Positions 19,960 through 29,874 of a stretch of DNA of 64,000 nucleotides are shown piece by piece. Every line of letters begins with the position of its first letter. The stretch's first letter is position 1. The DNA lies in NCBI RefSeq assembly GCF_016765615.1, contig NZ_JAESWA010000022.1, positions 1,017,542 to 1,081,541 on the forward strand, in the 5' to 3' direction. The notes under the pieces are model-generated. The model searched no databases and was not told the DNA's origin. It saw only the letters and a list, made by a program, of their open reading frames with translations. The position numbers were made by a program, and so were the translations under genes. Source of the stretch: Clostridium paridis. GTDB taxonomy: Bacteria; Bacillota; Clostridia; Clostridiales; Clostridiaceae.

Positions 19960-21048
19960 TTAACTTAATGTATCAGTATTCCCCATAGCTTTCATCTTTT
20001 CAGCTTGATCAGCTGTTATTAATGCTTGAATAACTTCTTCAATGTCACCATTCATAAAAGTTTCAAGTTTATATAATGTAAGACCTATTCTATGATCAGT
20101 TATTCTTCCTTGTGGATAGTTATAAGTTCTAATTCTTTCTGATCTATCTCCAGTACCAACTTGACTTTTTCTATCTTCTGCAATTCCAGCTGCTCTCTCT
20201 GCTTCAGCTTGTTCAAACAATCTTGATCTTAGTATTTTCATAGCCTTTTCTTTATTCTTAAGTTGCGATTTTTCATCTTGACAAGAAACCACAAGGCCTG
20301 ATGGCATATGTGTTATTCTTACGGCTGAGTCTGTAGTATTTACACATTGACCACCATTTCCTGATGCCCTAAATACATCTATTCTTATATCTTTCTCGTT
20401 TATTTCTATTTCAACGTCATCTACTTCTGGAAGAACTGCAACTGTTGCTGTAGATGTATGAATTCTACCTGAAGATTCTGTGTCTGGAACTCTTTGAACT
20501 CTGTGTGCTCCACTTTCATACTTTAACTTAGAGTAAGCTCCATTACCTTTAATCATAAATACAACTTCTTTGAAACCTCCAATATCTGTTTCATTGGCAC
20601 TCATAAGTTCAACTTTCCACCTTTGAGCTTCTGAGTATCTTGTATACATTCTGAATAAATTATAGGCAAATAATGCTGCTTCTTCTCCACCTGCACCTGC
20701 TCTTATTTCAACAAATACGTTTTTATCATCATTTGGGTCCTTAGGTAAAAGTAATATTTGAAGTTCCCCTTCTAAAGTCTCTTCCTTTGATCCTAAATCT
20801 TTAATTTCTTCTTGGATCATTTCTTTCATGTCTTTATCTTCTTCTATAGAAAGCATTTCTTTGTTAGTTTCAAGTTCTTCCTTAACATCTTTATACTCTC
20901 TATACTTATTTACTACTATTTCTAAATCAGCATGCTCTTTACAAAGCTTTCTCCACTCATTTTGATTTGCCATAATGGATGGATCACTAATCTTAATTGA
21001 TAATTCATCATACTTATTTTCTATAAAATCTAATCTATCTAATAACAT
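19960..21048 (-). CDS. prfA: Peptide chain release factor 1
   Basis: 362 residues, full RF1 length. Stop-codon reading motif PDT (188-190, the PxT of RF1) and the catalytic GGQ (232-234) within [19 protein letters not shown]. It ends translation at UAA/UAG. It is downstream of the DUF1385-PrmC fusion, whose PrmC half would methylate the Gln of this GGQ motif. The gap of 136 bases between them may contain a promoter. Confidence 0.98.
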   Translation of the reverse strand: MLLDRLDFIENKYDELSIKISDPSIMANQNEWRKLCKEHADLEIVVNKYREYKDVKEELETNKEMLSIEEDKDMKEMIQEEIKDLGSKEETLEGELQILLLPKDPNDDKNVFVEIRAGAGGEEAALFAYNLFRMYTRYSEAQRWKVELMSANETDIGGFKEVVFMIKGNGAYSKLKYESGAHRVQRVPDTESSGRIHTSTATVAVLPEVDDVEIEINEKDIRIDVFRASGNGGQCVNTTDSAVRITHMPSGLVVSCQDEKSQLKNKEKAMKILRSRLFEQAEAERAAGIAEDRKSQVGTGDRSERIRTYNYPQGRITDHRIGLTLYKLETFMNGDIEEVIQALITADQAEKMKAMGNTDTLS

Positions 21049-21184
21049 TTTAACAACCTACCTTTAATTTTAACTATTTCTTCTGTTCATGAATAAATGA
21101 TATATATTTTCTCACGATTTATTATTATATCATATTACACTTATCTCAATCAACATTTACATGTGTGATTTGTATACTAAATAG

Positions 21185-22927
21185 CTATAATCCACCCACA
21201 ACTACTCTATCTAATCCAGCTAAATCCTTTTTAATTTTCACATCTTTAAAACCAGCTGCCTCCATGATTTCTTTAACTTCATCTCCTTGATCGTATCCTA
21301 TTTCAAAAGCTAATATGCCTCTTTGGTCTAAAATTTTAATGCTCTCCTCTACAATCTTTCTATAGAAGAACAATCCATCTTCTCCGCCACTTAATGCTAC
21401 ATGTGGTTCATAATTTTTTACGTCATCCATTAACGTTTCTATAATATCTTCCTTAATATATGGTGGATTTGATACTATTATATTATACTTTTTCTGAATC
21501 TCGAGAGGCTTCTCAAGCAAATTAGATTTTATGAAATTAACTCTATCTTGAAGATTTAATCTTCTTATATTTTCCTTTGTCACCTCTTCTGGAATCTGTT
21601 CTATATCTATACAATCCACATGAATATTTTTTCTAAAACTTGCAAGCGAAAGTCCTATAGCTCCGCTACCAGTACATAGATCACATACTTCTATTTCTGA
21701 GTCCTCAGCTATATTATCTAAAACCTCTTCAACTAAGATTTCTGTATCTCCTCTCGGAATTAAGACGCCCTCTTTTACATAAAAATCAATACCCATAAAT
21801 TCAACATTTTCAGTGATATAGCTTATGGGTTTCTTTAATTCTCTTTCCTTGACATATTTTAAAAATTCTTCTTCTTTTTCAATAGATACAAGTTCTTCTT
21901 TATTAGTAATCACATAAAGCTTATCTTTATTCAAAGTTTTTGCTAGTAAGATTTGTGCATCAAGTACAGCAGTATCAATCTCTACTTTCTTAAATATCTC
22001 AGTAGCTTCTTTTAATACTGTCCCAATACTTTTTCTTATGCCTTCTGCTTCTCTAAGTGATCTTATGGCTACTTCAATTTGACCATCATCCGGTTCCTTA
22101 GTTGTAAGTTTCTGCAATTGCAATCCTGGACTTGCTACTATCCTTGATAAGTTCCCTTCATTTCTTCCTAACCATTTGATTAATTCGTATGTTATTCCTG
22201 TAATAACAGGTAATAGTACTAATCTTATAATTAATCTTTCTCCAACTGAACCGAAAGAAGTAAATGAAAATACTGCAATACTAATAAACATAATTAAAAA
22301 AATAAAATTTGTACCGCATCTAGGATGAAATCTAGAAAATTTCCTTACATTATCTACAGTTAAATCATCTCCGCATTCATAACAGAATATTGTCTTGTGC
22401 TCAGCTCCATGATATTGATATAACCTCTTTATATCCTCGAGCTGTCCTACCCCTATCATATATGCTAAAAGTACAACTATCCTAATTATAGCCTCAATTA
22501 CATTTAATATAACAGATGATTGTGCAATTCCTCTAAATAATGAAGCGATAAATGTAGGTAATAATACAAATAAAACCATTGCAAACATAAATGATATAAA
22601 TAAACTAATATAAATTAATATATCATTACTTTTATCTCCGAATTTTTTTTCAAACCAAACCTCAAATTTTGATGGTTCTGTGTCTTCAAAAAAGCTAGCT
22701 GAAAAATTAAGAGATTTTATCCCTAATATTAGTGAATCCAAGAAAACGAAGAATCCTCTAATAAACGGAATATTTAAAATTGAATATTTTTTAGTAATTG
22801 GAACTTGATTCAAAAAGTCTACTTCTATTTTTCCTTCAGATGTTCTTACTGCAGTTGCAATTCCTTTTGTCCCTCTCATCATTACGCCTTCAATTACAGC
22901 TTGACCACCTACATCTATTTTCTTCAT
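21185..22927 (-). CDS. prmC: DUF1385 membrane protein fused to PrmC release-factor glutamine methyltransferase
   Basis: 580 residues, about twice a normal PrmC. Residues 1 to about 285 are a DUF1385/YqhQ-type membrane domain: VGGQAVIEGVMMRG at the start, membrane helices near 105-130, 143-162, 207-224 and 233-250, and the conserved YQYHGAEHKTIFCYECGDDL (169-188) and FHPRCGTNF. Residues about 295-580 are PrmC/HemK: SAM loop DLCTGSGAIG (416-425) and catalytic NPPY (487-490). There is no internal stop or obvious second start, so it is read as one protein. PrmC methylates the GGQ Gln of release factors; DUF1385 function is unknown. AAAGGAATG precedes the ATG. Confidence 0.95.
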   Translation of the reverse strand: MKKIDVGGQAVIEGVMMRGTKGIATAVRTSEGKIEVDFLNQVPITKKYSILNIPFIRGFFVFLDSLILGIKSLNFSASFFEDTEPSKFEVWFEKKFGDKSNDILIYISLFISFMFAMVLFVLLPTFIASLFRGIAQSSVILNVIEAIIRIVVLLAYMIGVGQLEDIKRLYQYHGAEHKTIFCYECGDDLTVDNVRKFSRFHPRCGTNFIFLIMFISIAVFSFTSFGSVGERLIIRLVLLPVITGITYELIKWLGRNEGNLSRIVASPGLQLQKLTTKEPDDGQIEVAIRSLREAEGIRKSIGTVLKEATEIFKKVEIDTAVLDAQILLAKTLNKDKLYVITNKEELVSIEKEEEFLKYVKERELKKPISYITENVEFMGIDFYVKEGVLIPRGDTEILVEEVLDNIAEDSEIEVCDLCTGSGAIGLSLASFRKNIHVDCIDIEQIPEEVTKENIRRLNLQDRVNFIKSNLLEKPLEIQKKYNIIVSNPPYIKEDIIETLMDDVKNYEPHVALSGGEDGLFFYRKIVEESIKILDQRGILAFEIGYDQGDEVKEIMEAAGFKDVKIKKDLAGLDRVVVGGL

Positions 22928-22939
22928 ATCATCATTCCT

Positions 22940-23533
22940 TTAAGTATTATTTTCTTTTTTATATTTAAAATAACATTCCCCGCATAAAGATTGATATTGA
23001 ACATTATCAACTTCATCTATAGCAATTTGTTCACCTTTAAACACAAATTTACCATTTACTTTTCTTCCATTAAATATAGCTTTTTTCCCACATGTACATA
23101 TCGTCTTCATCTCTTCAATTGAATGAGCTATAAGTAGAAGTCTCTCACTACCTTCAAAACCATTCATTAAAAAGTCTGTTCTTAATCCATAACATATAAC
23201 TGGAATATTCATTCCCACTGCTACTTCAAATAGTTCATCAATATGATTTTTATTTAAAAACTGTACTTCATCTACTAATATACAATCTATTTTATTATTG
23301 TTCTCTCTAAGTTCTGAGATCAAAGCTAAAATATTATCTTCATCACTAATAAGTAAATCTACTTTTCTTTCTACTCCTAATCGTGAAATCAATTTTTCTC
23401 CTGCCTTTTTATCTTTTGAAGGCTTAATTATAAGTACTTCCATTCCTCTTTCCTCATAATTAAACGCAACCTGCATAAGATTTGTTGATTTTCCTGAATT
23501 CATTGCACCATATCTAAAATAAAGCTTACTCAT
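22940..23533 (-). CDS. tdk: Thymidine kinase (type II)
   Basis: 197 residues. P-loop GAMNSGKST near the N-terminus, the Walker B-like ILVDEVQFL, and the structural zinc Cys pairs (CTCGKK and CGEC). It phosphorylates thymidine to dTMP for salvage. The ATG at 23533 gives the usual family start MSKLYFRYGAM; the frame extends to 23551 but that region holds the ribosome site. The DUF1385-prmC gene starts 12 bases downstream, so they are probably co-transcribed. Confidence 0.96.
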   Translation of the reverse strand: MSKLYFRYGAMNSGKSTNLMQVAFNYEERGMEVLIIKPSKDKKAGEKLISRLGVERKVDLLISDEDNILALISELRENNNKIDCILVDEVQFLNKNHIDELFEVAVGMNIPVICYGLRTDFLMNGFEGSERLLLIAHSIEEMKTICTCGKKAIFNGRKVNGKFVFKGEQIAIDEVDNVQYQSLCGECYFKYKKENNT

Positions 23534-23608
23534 TGTTACTCTTCCCCTCATTTCTTCTGTTCAATTCGATTATAACACACCTTATGTCATTATAAAAATA
23601 TAATTTTA

Positions 23609-23637
23609 TTGACAAAAATACCTCAAAGTGATATATT
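23609..23637 (+). promoter_or_regulatory. Sigma-A promoter of rpmE
   Basis: TTGACA (23609-23614), 17-base spacer, TATATT (23632-23637). Predicted start near 23644, leaving a leader of about 60 bases to the rpmE ATG. Confidence 0.85.
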
Positions 23638-23704
23638 CTAATAGTTACATTTGGTTACGTGTTACAATTAGTAAAATTGTATATATATGAAAGAGGTGAA
23701 TTCG

Positions 23705-23911
23705 ATGAGAGAAGGCATACATCCAGAATACAGCCATGAAGCAGTTGTTAAGTGTGCATGTGGAAATACTTTTACAACAGGTTCTGTTAAATCAGAATTA
23801 AAAGTAGAAATATGTTCAAAATGCCACCCATTCTTCACTGGAAAACAAAAGATTGTTGACGTTGGTGGAAGAGTTGATAAATTCAATAAGAGATTCAATA
23901 TTAACAAGTAA
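23705..23911 (+). CDS. rpmE: Ribosomal protein bL31, zinc-binding form
   Basis: 68 residues. It starts [20 protein letters not shown] and has the zinc-ribbon Cys pattern (CAC and CSKC) of C+ type L31 together with [20 protein letters not shown]. Large-subunit ribosomal protein at the central protuberance. The ATG at 23705 follows GAGGTGAATTC; an upstream in-frame ATG at 23687 overlaps that site. Monocistronic, with promoter and terminator visible. Confidence 0.96.
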   Translation: MREGIHPEYSHEAVVKCACGNTFTTGSVKSELKVEICSKCHPFFTGKQKIVDVGGRVDKFNKRFNINK

Positions 23912-23918
23912 TTTATAT

Positions 23919-23950
23919 TATGGGAAAGACATTTGTCTTTCCCATTTTTC
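23919..23950 (+). terminator. rpmE terminator
   Basis: ATGGGAAAGAC (23920-23930), loop ATTT, GTCTTTCCCAT, then TTTTTC and more T. Starts 8 bases after the rpmE stop. Confidence 0.92.
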
Positions 23951-23996
23951 TTTTAACATACTAGGAAATATAGATTTTAATAAATACTAAATCTCA

Positions 23997-24093
23997 ATAT
24001 AATGCAAAAATCATATTACATCTTATTATCCAACTCTTAGTTAAAGCGACTAAGCATTGGACTGTGACATGTAATTTCTTTAATGCATTATAT
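23997..24093 (+). ncRNA. Candidate structured RNA: 97-base stacked hairpin
   Basis: Four consecutive helices nest around one axis: ATATAATGCA/TGCATTATAT (23997-24006 with 24084-24093), ATTACAT/ATGTAAT (24015-24021 with 24069-24075), TCCAA/TTGGA (24029-24033 with 24057-24061) and CTTAGT/ACTAAG (24036-24041 with 24049-24054), with loop TAAAGCG. Internal loops separate them. It lies between rpmE and a glycosyltransferase gene. It could be a leader element of the latter, a stand-alone RNA, or a mobile inverted repeat; I match it to no known riboswitch. Confidence 0.45.
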
Positions 24094-24203
24094 CTAGATA
24101 CTTAATTTTCTATTAATTAATTTAGATATTTATTTACAATATATGAAAAAATGTTAAACTATAATATAGAAATCTTACTAAAAAGGCAAAGCGAGTGAAT
24201 TAA

Positions 24204-25355
24204 ATGAAAAAGGTTTTAATTTTAACAGCATCCACAGGGCAAGGTCATAACCAAGCAGCTAATTCTCTTAAAACGGTTTTTGAAAAGAAAGGCTGGAAAG
24301 TTGATAAATATGACTTTTTGAAGAAAAACTCTAATTTCCTAAACGCAGCAATAGTTGGAGGTTATGAATTTGCAGCTTCTAAAATCCCTTGGATATACGG
24401 CTGGTTTTATCACCTGACAGATAAGAAAATAACAAATAAACTTTTAAACATAGTTTTCTTTAATACTCAAAGAAAGTTTTTACGTTATATCGAAAATGAA
24501 AATCCTGATATAATAATAGGTACACACCCTATGTCTGTTAACTTGGTGACAACACTTAAAAGCCAAAATAAGATAAACATTCCTTTCATATCAATTGTCA
24601 CTGATTTCAAGGTTCATTATGCATATATTAATAAATTTACAGATGCATATATTACTGCAAGTGATTATACAAAGGATTACTTAATTACAAGAGGAATTCC
24701 TGGAGATATTATTTTTCCATATGGAATACCTATAAACCCTATATTTTTTGAAAATGATAAAGAAGTTAGTGCAACAAAAGATGATGATTATTTCAACATA
24801 CTTCTTATGGGTGGAAGTATGGGCCTTGAAAATATTTCTCATGTCCTAAAAAAATTAATCACAAATAAACATTTGCTACGCATAACTGTTGTATGTGGAA
24901 ACAACGATAATTTAAAAATGAGGTTACTTTCTGAATACTCGGCACCAATTCCAAATAAGAAACTTCACATTTTAGGTTTTACTAAAGATATATCTGCAAT
25001 AATGGATTATTCAGATATAATAATCTCTAAACCAGGTGGGCTAACCGTTAGTGAATCAATAGCTAAAAAACTCCCAATAATAATCCCATTTGCCATTCCT
25101 GGTCAAGAATATGAAAATGTAGAATTTCTTACACAGGTAGGTTGTGCTAAGTATGTTGATCATATGGATGATATAAACTATATTGTAGATTCACTAATCT
25201 CAAACCCTTCTGAAATTGATACTATGAAGGATAACTTAGATAAACTTAGGAATAATTATTCAATAAATAAAATTTATGATTTATCAGAAAAACTTTCAAC
25301 TGAAAATGCAATTATATCCAATTTCTCAATGGAGAATAATAATGAACATATATAA
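24204..25355 (+). CDS. UgtP/MGDG synthase-type glycolipid glycosyltransferase (GT28)
   Basis: 383 residues, GT-B fold. The N-terminal domain (about 1-165) starts MKKVLILTASTGQGHNQAA, the acceptor-domain signature of MGDG synthase/UgtP proteins, with GTHPMSVNLV further on. The C-terminal GT28 domain (about 190-360) has LLMGGSMGLENI and the nucleotide-sugar site SKPGGLTVSESIAKKLPIII followed by PGQEYENVEFL. It would move a hexose from a UDP-sugar onto diacylglycerol or a related lipid at the membrane face. Sugar and acceptor cannot be told from sequence. Weak GAGTG ribosome site. Single gene ended by the shared terminator. Confidence 0.88.
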   Translation: MKKVLILTASTGQGHNQAANSLKTVFEKKGWKVDKYDFLKKNSNFLNAAIVGGYEFAASKIPWIYGWFYHLTDKKITNKLLNIVFFNTQRKFLRYIENENPDIIIGTHPMSVNLVTTLKSQNKINIPFISIVTDFKVHYAYINKFTDAYITASDYTKDYLITRGIPGDIIFPYGIPINPIFFENDKEVSATKDDDYFNILLMGGSMGLENISHVLKKLITNKHLLRITVVCGNNDNLKMRLLSEYSAPIPNKKLHILGFTKDISAIMDYSDIIISKPGGLTVSESIAKKLPIIIPFAIPGQEYENVEFLTQVGCAKYVDHMDDINYIVDSLISNPSEIDTMKDNLDKLRNNYSINKIYDLSEKLSTENAIISNFSMENNNEHI

Positions 25356-25400
25356 AAAAAGGTATACCAGATTCAACTTTCTGGTATACCTTTTTAAATT
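25354..25400. terminator. Bidirectional terminator between the glycosyltransferase and rho
   Basis: A 15-bp stem AAAAAGGTATACCAG (25356-25370) with CTGGTATACCTTTTT (25381-25395). A and T runs on both sides let it serve both convergent genes. Confidence 0.92.
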
Positions 25401-25409
25401 TTTTCCCGT

Positions 25410-26852
25410 CTATTTATCGATTTCCGCTTTTGGGAATGCATCAATAAACTCTTTATTATTTTTTGTTTTAGATAGTAAATTTATTAGCTTTTCTGCAATG
25501 TTTTCGATATTACCATCTCTATACATTACTCTTCTTATTGAAAAGGCAACTTCTTTTTCTTCACTACTTAAAAGTAAATCTTCTTTTCTAGTTCCTGATT
25601 TATATATATCAATTGCAGGGAATATTCTTCTTTCTTGAAGTCTTCTATCTAAATGAACTTCCATATTTCCTGTTCCCTTAAATTCTTCAAATATCATATC
25701 ATCCATTCTACTTCCGGTTTCTATTAAAGCAGTAGCTAAAATGGTGAGGCTTCCGCCCTCTTCAATCTTTCTTGCAGCTCCAAAAAATTTCTTAGGCATT
25801 ATTAAAGCACTTGGATCCAAACCACCTGAAAGTGTTCTTCCAGAAGGTGTAACAGTTAAATTGTACGCTCTAGCTAATCTAGTTATACTATCAAGAAGAA
25901 TAACCACATCTTTTCCTTGCTCAACCATTCTCTTAGCTCTTTCAAGTACCATTTGTGATACTTTAGCATGATTTTGTGGTTCTTCATCAAAGGTAGAATA
26001 TATAACTTCTCCATTGATACTTCTTTGCATATCTGTAACTTCTTCCGGTCTTTCATCAATTAAAAGTACAATAAGAGTAACTTCAGGATAATTTGCTGAT
26101 ATATTCTGAGCAACCTTCTTTAATAATGTTGTTTTTCCTGCTTTTGGAGGGGCAACAATTATACCTCTTTGTCCTTTTCCAATAGGTGAAATTAAATCCA
26201 TTAGCCTAGAACTTAAATCTCTAGAATTATTTGTTTCTAGTCTTAATCTTTCTTGTGGATATATAGGAGTAAGTGTTTCAAAGGACTTTCTCCCAACTGC
26301 TTTCTCTGGATGATCACCATTAACTTTTTCAACATATATTAATGCTTTAAACTTTTCACCTTCTTTAGCTTCTCTAACTTTCCCCTCAACTTCATCACCA
26401 GTTCTCAAATTAAATCTTCTTATTTGTGATGGTGATACATATACATCATCTTCACCAGTAAGATAGTTTTTACATCTCAAAAATCCGAAGTTATTATTCT
26501 CTAATATTTCAAGTACTCCTCTTAAAGATGTTGCTTCATTTATATTATCCTTTGTTCTTACAGTTCTTCTTTCTGATAAATTTGATTCTTTATTTAATGA
26601 TGAATTTTCAGTAGTTTCTCTAGATACAAAGTTACTTTTATCTTGTTCAACTATTTTTTCTGGTACATTCACCTTAGGAGTTATTTTCTCTCTTAAAAAA
26701 ACTCCATCTTTTTCAATTGAAATTGGGGAACTTGCAATAATTTCTTCAATAATTTCCCCCTTTTTTTTCTTTGATAAGTTCTTTATTCCTAAATCTTTTG
26801 CTACTTCTTTCAACTCACTCAAAGTCATTTGTAAATATTTTTCTTTCGACAA
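25410..26852 (-). CDS. rho: Transcription termination factor Rho
   Basis: 480 residues. N-terminal Rho-N domain ([20 protein letters not shown]), a charged linker, the cold-shock-type RNA-binding domain (about 115-185, [15 protein letters not shown]), and the RecA-type ATPase with Walker [12 protein letters not shown] and the Walker [15 protein letters not shown]. The Q/R loop area SGGLDPSAL is intact. Hexameric helicase that ends untranslated transcripts. Starts at a TTG at 26852, about 9 bases after GGAGGTG. A TATAAT promoter near 27070 would give a leader of about 210 bases. Confidence 0.97.
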   Translation of the reverse strand: MSKEKYLQMTLSELKEVAKDLGIKNLSKKKKGEIIEEIIASSPISIEKDGVFLREKITPKVNVPEKIVEQDKSNFVSRETTENSSLNKESNLSERRTVRTKDNINEATSLRGVLEILENNNFGFLRCKNYLTGEDDVYVSPSQIRRFNLRTGDEVEGKVREAKEGEKFKALIYVEKVNGDHPEKAVGRKSFETLTPIYPQERLRLETNNSRDLSSRLMDLISPIGKGQRGIIVAPPKAGKTTLLKKVAQNISANYPEVTLIVLLIDERPEEVTDMQRSINGEVIYSTFDEEPQNHAKVSQMVLERAKRMVEQGKDVVILLDSITRLARAYNLTVTPSGRTLSGGLDPSALIMPKKFFGAARKIEEGGSLTILATALIETGSRMDDMIFEEFKGTGNMEVHLDRRLQERRIFPAIDIYKSGTRKEDLLLSSEEKEVAFSIRRVMYRDGNIENIAEKLINLLSKTKNNKEFIDAFPKAEIDK

Positions 26853-27069
26853 AATCGGGCACCTCCGAATATTTTAAACTGCAATATAACTTAGTAACCT
26901 TAATTCATTCTATAAATTTAAACTTAATATATAATGGAATACCTTAATTATACGCTTTAATATTTATATAAGTTTTTAATACATTTCAATTTGGGAAGTT
27001 TAAAGGTAAGATTAAACGAAATATTATAAAATGAAAACAGGATATGTTATAATTCATTCTCATTCTATT

Positions 27070-27099
27070 ATTATAACACTTTTTTAAAAAAGTAAACAA
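27070..27099 (-). promoter_or_regulatory. Probable sigma-A promoter of rho
   Basis: Minus strand TTGTTT, 18 bases, TATAAT followed by AATAG. The -10 is perfect, the -35 moderate. The long leader would suit autoregulation of Rho, known from other bacteria; that is inference. Confidence 0.6.
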
Positions 27100-27179
27100 G
27101 ATTTTAACTAATTATGGTACTATATCTTATTTAGCCATTACGAAAGTTTCAAGAAATTTCTACGCTGTTATAAATTAAA

Positions 27180-27214
27180 AAGAACCTAGAATAAAAATGA
27201 TATTCTAGGTTCCT
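27180..27214 (-). terminator. pyrG terminator
   Basis: A 12-bp stem GAACCTAGAATA (27182-27193) with TATTCTAGGTTC (27201-27212), followed on the minus strand by TTTTTAATTT. It begins 9 bases after the pyrG stop. Confidence 0.92.
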
Positions 27215-27220
27215 AGTTTC

Positions 27221-28819
27221 CTATTTATTAAGTGATGCTTTTATAAAATCTCTAAATAGTGGATGTGGTCTATTTGGTCTTGATTTTAATTCTGGATGGA
27301 ATTGAACTGCTACAAACCATGGGTGATCTTTAACTTCAACTACTTCTACAAGTCTACCATCTGGGCTTGTGCCTGTTATATTCATTCCCGCATCTATTAT
27401 TGCTTTTCTATATTCATTATTAAATTCATATCTATGTCTATGTCTTTCATAAATTAATGAAGATTCATAGGCAGCTTTTGTAAATGTACCTTCTTCAACT
27501 TTACATGGATACAACCCTAATCTCATTGTTCCACCCATGTCTTCTACATCTTTTTGTTCTGGCATTAAATCAATTACTGGATATTCAGTTTCAGGGTTAA
27601 TTTCTGATGAATTTGCATCAGTGTATCCTAATACATTTCTTGCAAATTCTATTACTGCGCATTGCATTCCTAAACAAATTCCTAAGAATGGTTTTTTATT
27701 TTCTCTAGCCCATCTAATTGCTTCAATTTTTCCTTCGATTCCTCTATCACCAAATCCACCTGGAACTAAAACTCCATCTACACCAGCTAAAGCTTTATCA
27801 ACATTTTCTTTATTAATATCAACAGCATTTATCCACTCTATTTCAATATTGGCATCATTAAAATATCCGCCATGATTAAGTGCTTCAACAACAGAAATAT
27901 ATGCATCATGTAATTCAACATATTTTCCTACTAATCCGATTTTAACAGTCTTTGATAAATTCTTAATTTTATCAACCATTGAAACCCATTCATTGTTGTT
28001 AATTTCTCCAGTTGGTAAGTGTAGTTTCTCACATACTACTGTATCCAAACCTTCTTTATGTAATAAAAGCGGAACTTCATATAAGTTTTCTGCATCTAAA
28101 TTTTGAATTACGCTTTTTCCCTCAACATTACAGAATAAACCTATTTTATTTTTAATTTCAGTTGAAAGTTCTTTTTCTGATCTACATACTATAACATCAG
28201 GTTGAATTCCTATACTTCTTAAATCCTTAACAGAATGTTGAGTAGGTTTTGTTTTAAGTTCTCCAGCTTTTCCCAAGTATGGAACAAGTGTTACATGTAT
28301 AAAGCATACATTTTCAAATCCTGCTTCATATTTAATTTGTCTAATAGACTCTAAAAATGGAAGAGATTCTATATCACCTATTGTTCCACCAATTTCAGTA
28401 ATAACTACATCAACTTCTCTTTCCTTAGCAACCCTATAAACTCTATTCTTTATTTCGTTTGTAATATGAGGTATTACTTGTACTGTTCCACCAAGATATT
28501 CCCCTTTTCTCTCTTTTGATATAACCGACCAGTATACCTTACCTGTAGTTACATTTGAATTTTTAGTAAGATTCTCATCTATGAATCTTTCATAGTGCCC
28601 TAAATCTAAATCTGTTTCTGCTCCATCATCAGTTACAAAAACCTCTCCATGTTGATATGGGCTCATAGTGCCTGGATCTACATTTAAATATGGGTCAAAC
28701 TTTTGAATTACTACGTTTAATCCTCTATTCTTCAATAATCTACCTAATGAAGCTGCTGTTATTCCTTTTCCTAAAGAAGAAACTACTCCACCGGTTACAA
28801 ATACATACTTAGTAGCCAT
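27221..28819 (-). CDS. pyrG: CTP synthase
   Basis: 532 residues. N-terminal synthetase domain with the P-loop [19 protein letters not shown] and CTP-inhibitory site; C-terminal class I glutamine amidotransferase with nucleophile Cys in [18 protein letters not shown] and the His/Glu dyad in [12 protein letters not shown]. Aminates UTP to CTP using glutamine. AGGAGG precedes the ATG. It stands alone here; small sporulation-linked genes lie upstream. Confidence 0.98.
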   Translation of the reverse strand: MATKYVFVTGGVVSSLGKGITAASLGRLLKNRGLNVVIQKFDPYLNVDPGTMSPYQHGEVFVTDDGAETDLDLGHYERFIDENLTKNSNVTTGKVYWSVISKERKGEYLGGTVQVIPHITNEIKNRVYRVAKEREVDVVITEIGGTIGDIESLPFLESIRQIKYEAGFENVCFIHVTLVPYLGKAGELKTKPTQHSVKDLRSIGIQPDVIVCRSEKELSTEIKNKIGLFCNVEGKSVIQNLDAENLYEVPLLLHKEGLDTVVCEKLHLPTGEINNNEWVSMVDKIKNLSKTVKIGLVGKYVELHDAYISVVEALNHGGYFNDANIEIEWINAVDINKENVDKALAGVDGVLVPGGFGDRGIEGKIEAIRWARENKKPFLGICLGMQCAVIEFARNVLGYTDANSSEINPETEYPVIDLMPEQKDVEDMGGTMRLGLYPCKVEEGTFTKAAYESSLIYERHRHRYEFNNEYRKAIIDAGMNITGTSPDGRLVEVVEVKDHPWFVAVQFHPELKSRPNRPHPLFRDFIKASLNK

Positions 28820-28852
28820 AAAAAATCCTCCTAAAAATATTTAAAAAATATA

Positions 28853-28881
28853 TTGACATGTAATTAACTCGATGATAAAAT
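28853..28881 (+). promoter_or_regulatory. Orphan consensus promoter reading away from pyrG
   Basis: Plus strand TTGACA (28853-28858), exactly 17 bases, TAAAAT (28876-28881). No plus-strand gene follows. A weak ACTG/CAGT hairpin and a six-T run at 28967-28972 could end a transcript of about 85 bases. It may be chance in AT-rich DNA. Confidence 0.35.
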
Positions 28882-28979
28882 AGAAATTACCCTTCAATAT
28901 TATGATGGGATAACTATTTAATAACATAGATTATATATTATCATAAACTGAGTTTCTAATCCAGTCTTTTTTATATGTT

Positions 28980-29267
28980 TTAAATAATTTTTTTTATCTT
29001 TTCGTCTATTCTAAAGTACTTTTCCCTAAAACTACTATTTATTAATATCTTTTCTTCAGCTTTTCTCAATGTTGAATTTATATTCTTATTATGCTCCCCT
29101 AAGATCTCTTTAACTCTCTTGTCATGTAAAAAATGATAATCTTTCATTATCAATATTAGCATATAAAGGTTTTCTTTCTTTCTTAAAAAATCTACCATAT
29201 CTTCTAAGCTCATTCCATTAATACCTAAAACAAATTCTAACAAATCATCTAAAGCATCCTGTTTCAT
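28980..29267 (-). CDS. Small conserved-looking helical protein, unknown function
   Basis: 95 residues, no signal or membrane segment, mainly helical and charged (LDDLLEFVLGINGMSLEDMVDFLRKK...). I do not recognise it. The ATG at 29267 is used because GAGGAG lies about 9 bases upstream; a further in-frame ATG at 29294 lacks a site. Upstream lies the DUF1934 gene, downstream pyrG. Confidence 0.6.
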   Translation of the reverse strand: MKQDALDDLLEFVLGINGMSLEDMVDFLRKKENLYMLILIMKDYHFLHDKRVKEILGEHNKNINSTLRKAEEKILINSSFREKYFRIDEKIKKII

Positions 29268-29383
29268 TAATCTACTCTCCTCAAAAATTTTCATATTTAA
29301 GTATTAACGCTTGAAGTTATTTTTAATCAAAAAAAGGTGAAGTAAATTAATAATAATTTTCTTCACCTTTTAATTATTTATAT

Positions 29384-29800
29384 TTATGCTTTTATTTTTA
29401 TCTTTAATTGAGTTCCTTGAGGTGGTTGTCCAGCAATGCTTATATTGTAGTCTATCTGAACTTCTCCACCATTCTCATCCATATCAATTCTTAAATCTTT
29501 AGTATCAATCTTTAATTCCAACATTCCGTATGGAGTATTGTATAGGGTAACTGAATTACTATCCTTTTTAAAATCCATTTTTGTTGAAGTTGTACCTTCT
29601 CTATATAATGTAATTTCATCTTTATATATCTCTAATTTTGTAGTAGTTCCTTCCATACCTGATATTTCAGTTTCTTCATATATAGCTTCATAACTACTTG
29701 CATCTTTTATATGAAATTCTCCAGGTGTTACTACTTCAATAACATCATCATCTTCATAATTTTGGTTTGATATAACAGAAATTACAGCCTTTTTCTTCAT
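29384..29800 (-). CDS. DUF1934 (YwiB-like) beta-barrel protein
   Basis: 138 residues. Pattern of the DUF1934/YwiB family: a beta-rich, calycin-like barrel with YEETEISGMEGTTTKLEIY, then LYREGTTSTKMDF and YNTPYGMLELKIDTKDLRI, ending with YNISIAGQ. Cytosolic; function unknown. In Bacillus the homologue lies near argS and pyrG, which the pyrG neighbourhood here echoes. The ATG at 29800 follows AAGAGG; the frame extends to 29836 without a site. Confidence 0.8.
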   Translation of the reverse strand: MKKKAVISVISNQNYEDDDVIEVVTPGEFHIKDASSYEAIYEETEISGMEGTTTKLEIYKDEITLYREGTTSTKMDFKKDSNSVTLYNTPYGMLELKIDTKDLRIDMDENGGEVQIDYNISIAGQPPQGTQLKIKIKA

Positions 29801-29874
29801 AACTATTAACCTCTTCATCTTAAAATTTAAATTCACTGTATAGTTTATAGGTTTTAAATAATTTAATCAAGATT

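Larger units (their letters stand above)
26853..27220. other. 368-base region upstream of rho
   Basis: Holds a probable rho promoter on the minus strand (TTGTTT 27099-27094, 18-base spacer, TATAAT 27075-27070) and the pyrG terminator at 27182-27212. The roughly 210-base leader between the start point and rho has no clear long hairpin. No ORF is supported. Confidence 0.6.

Noticed and set aside
23997-24093. Known riboswitch (purine, c-di-GMP, preQ1, glycine, lysine) before the glycosyltransferase gene
   Set aside because: None of the conserved core sequences of these classes is present; it is a simple stacked hairpin.
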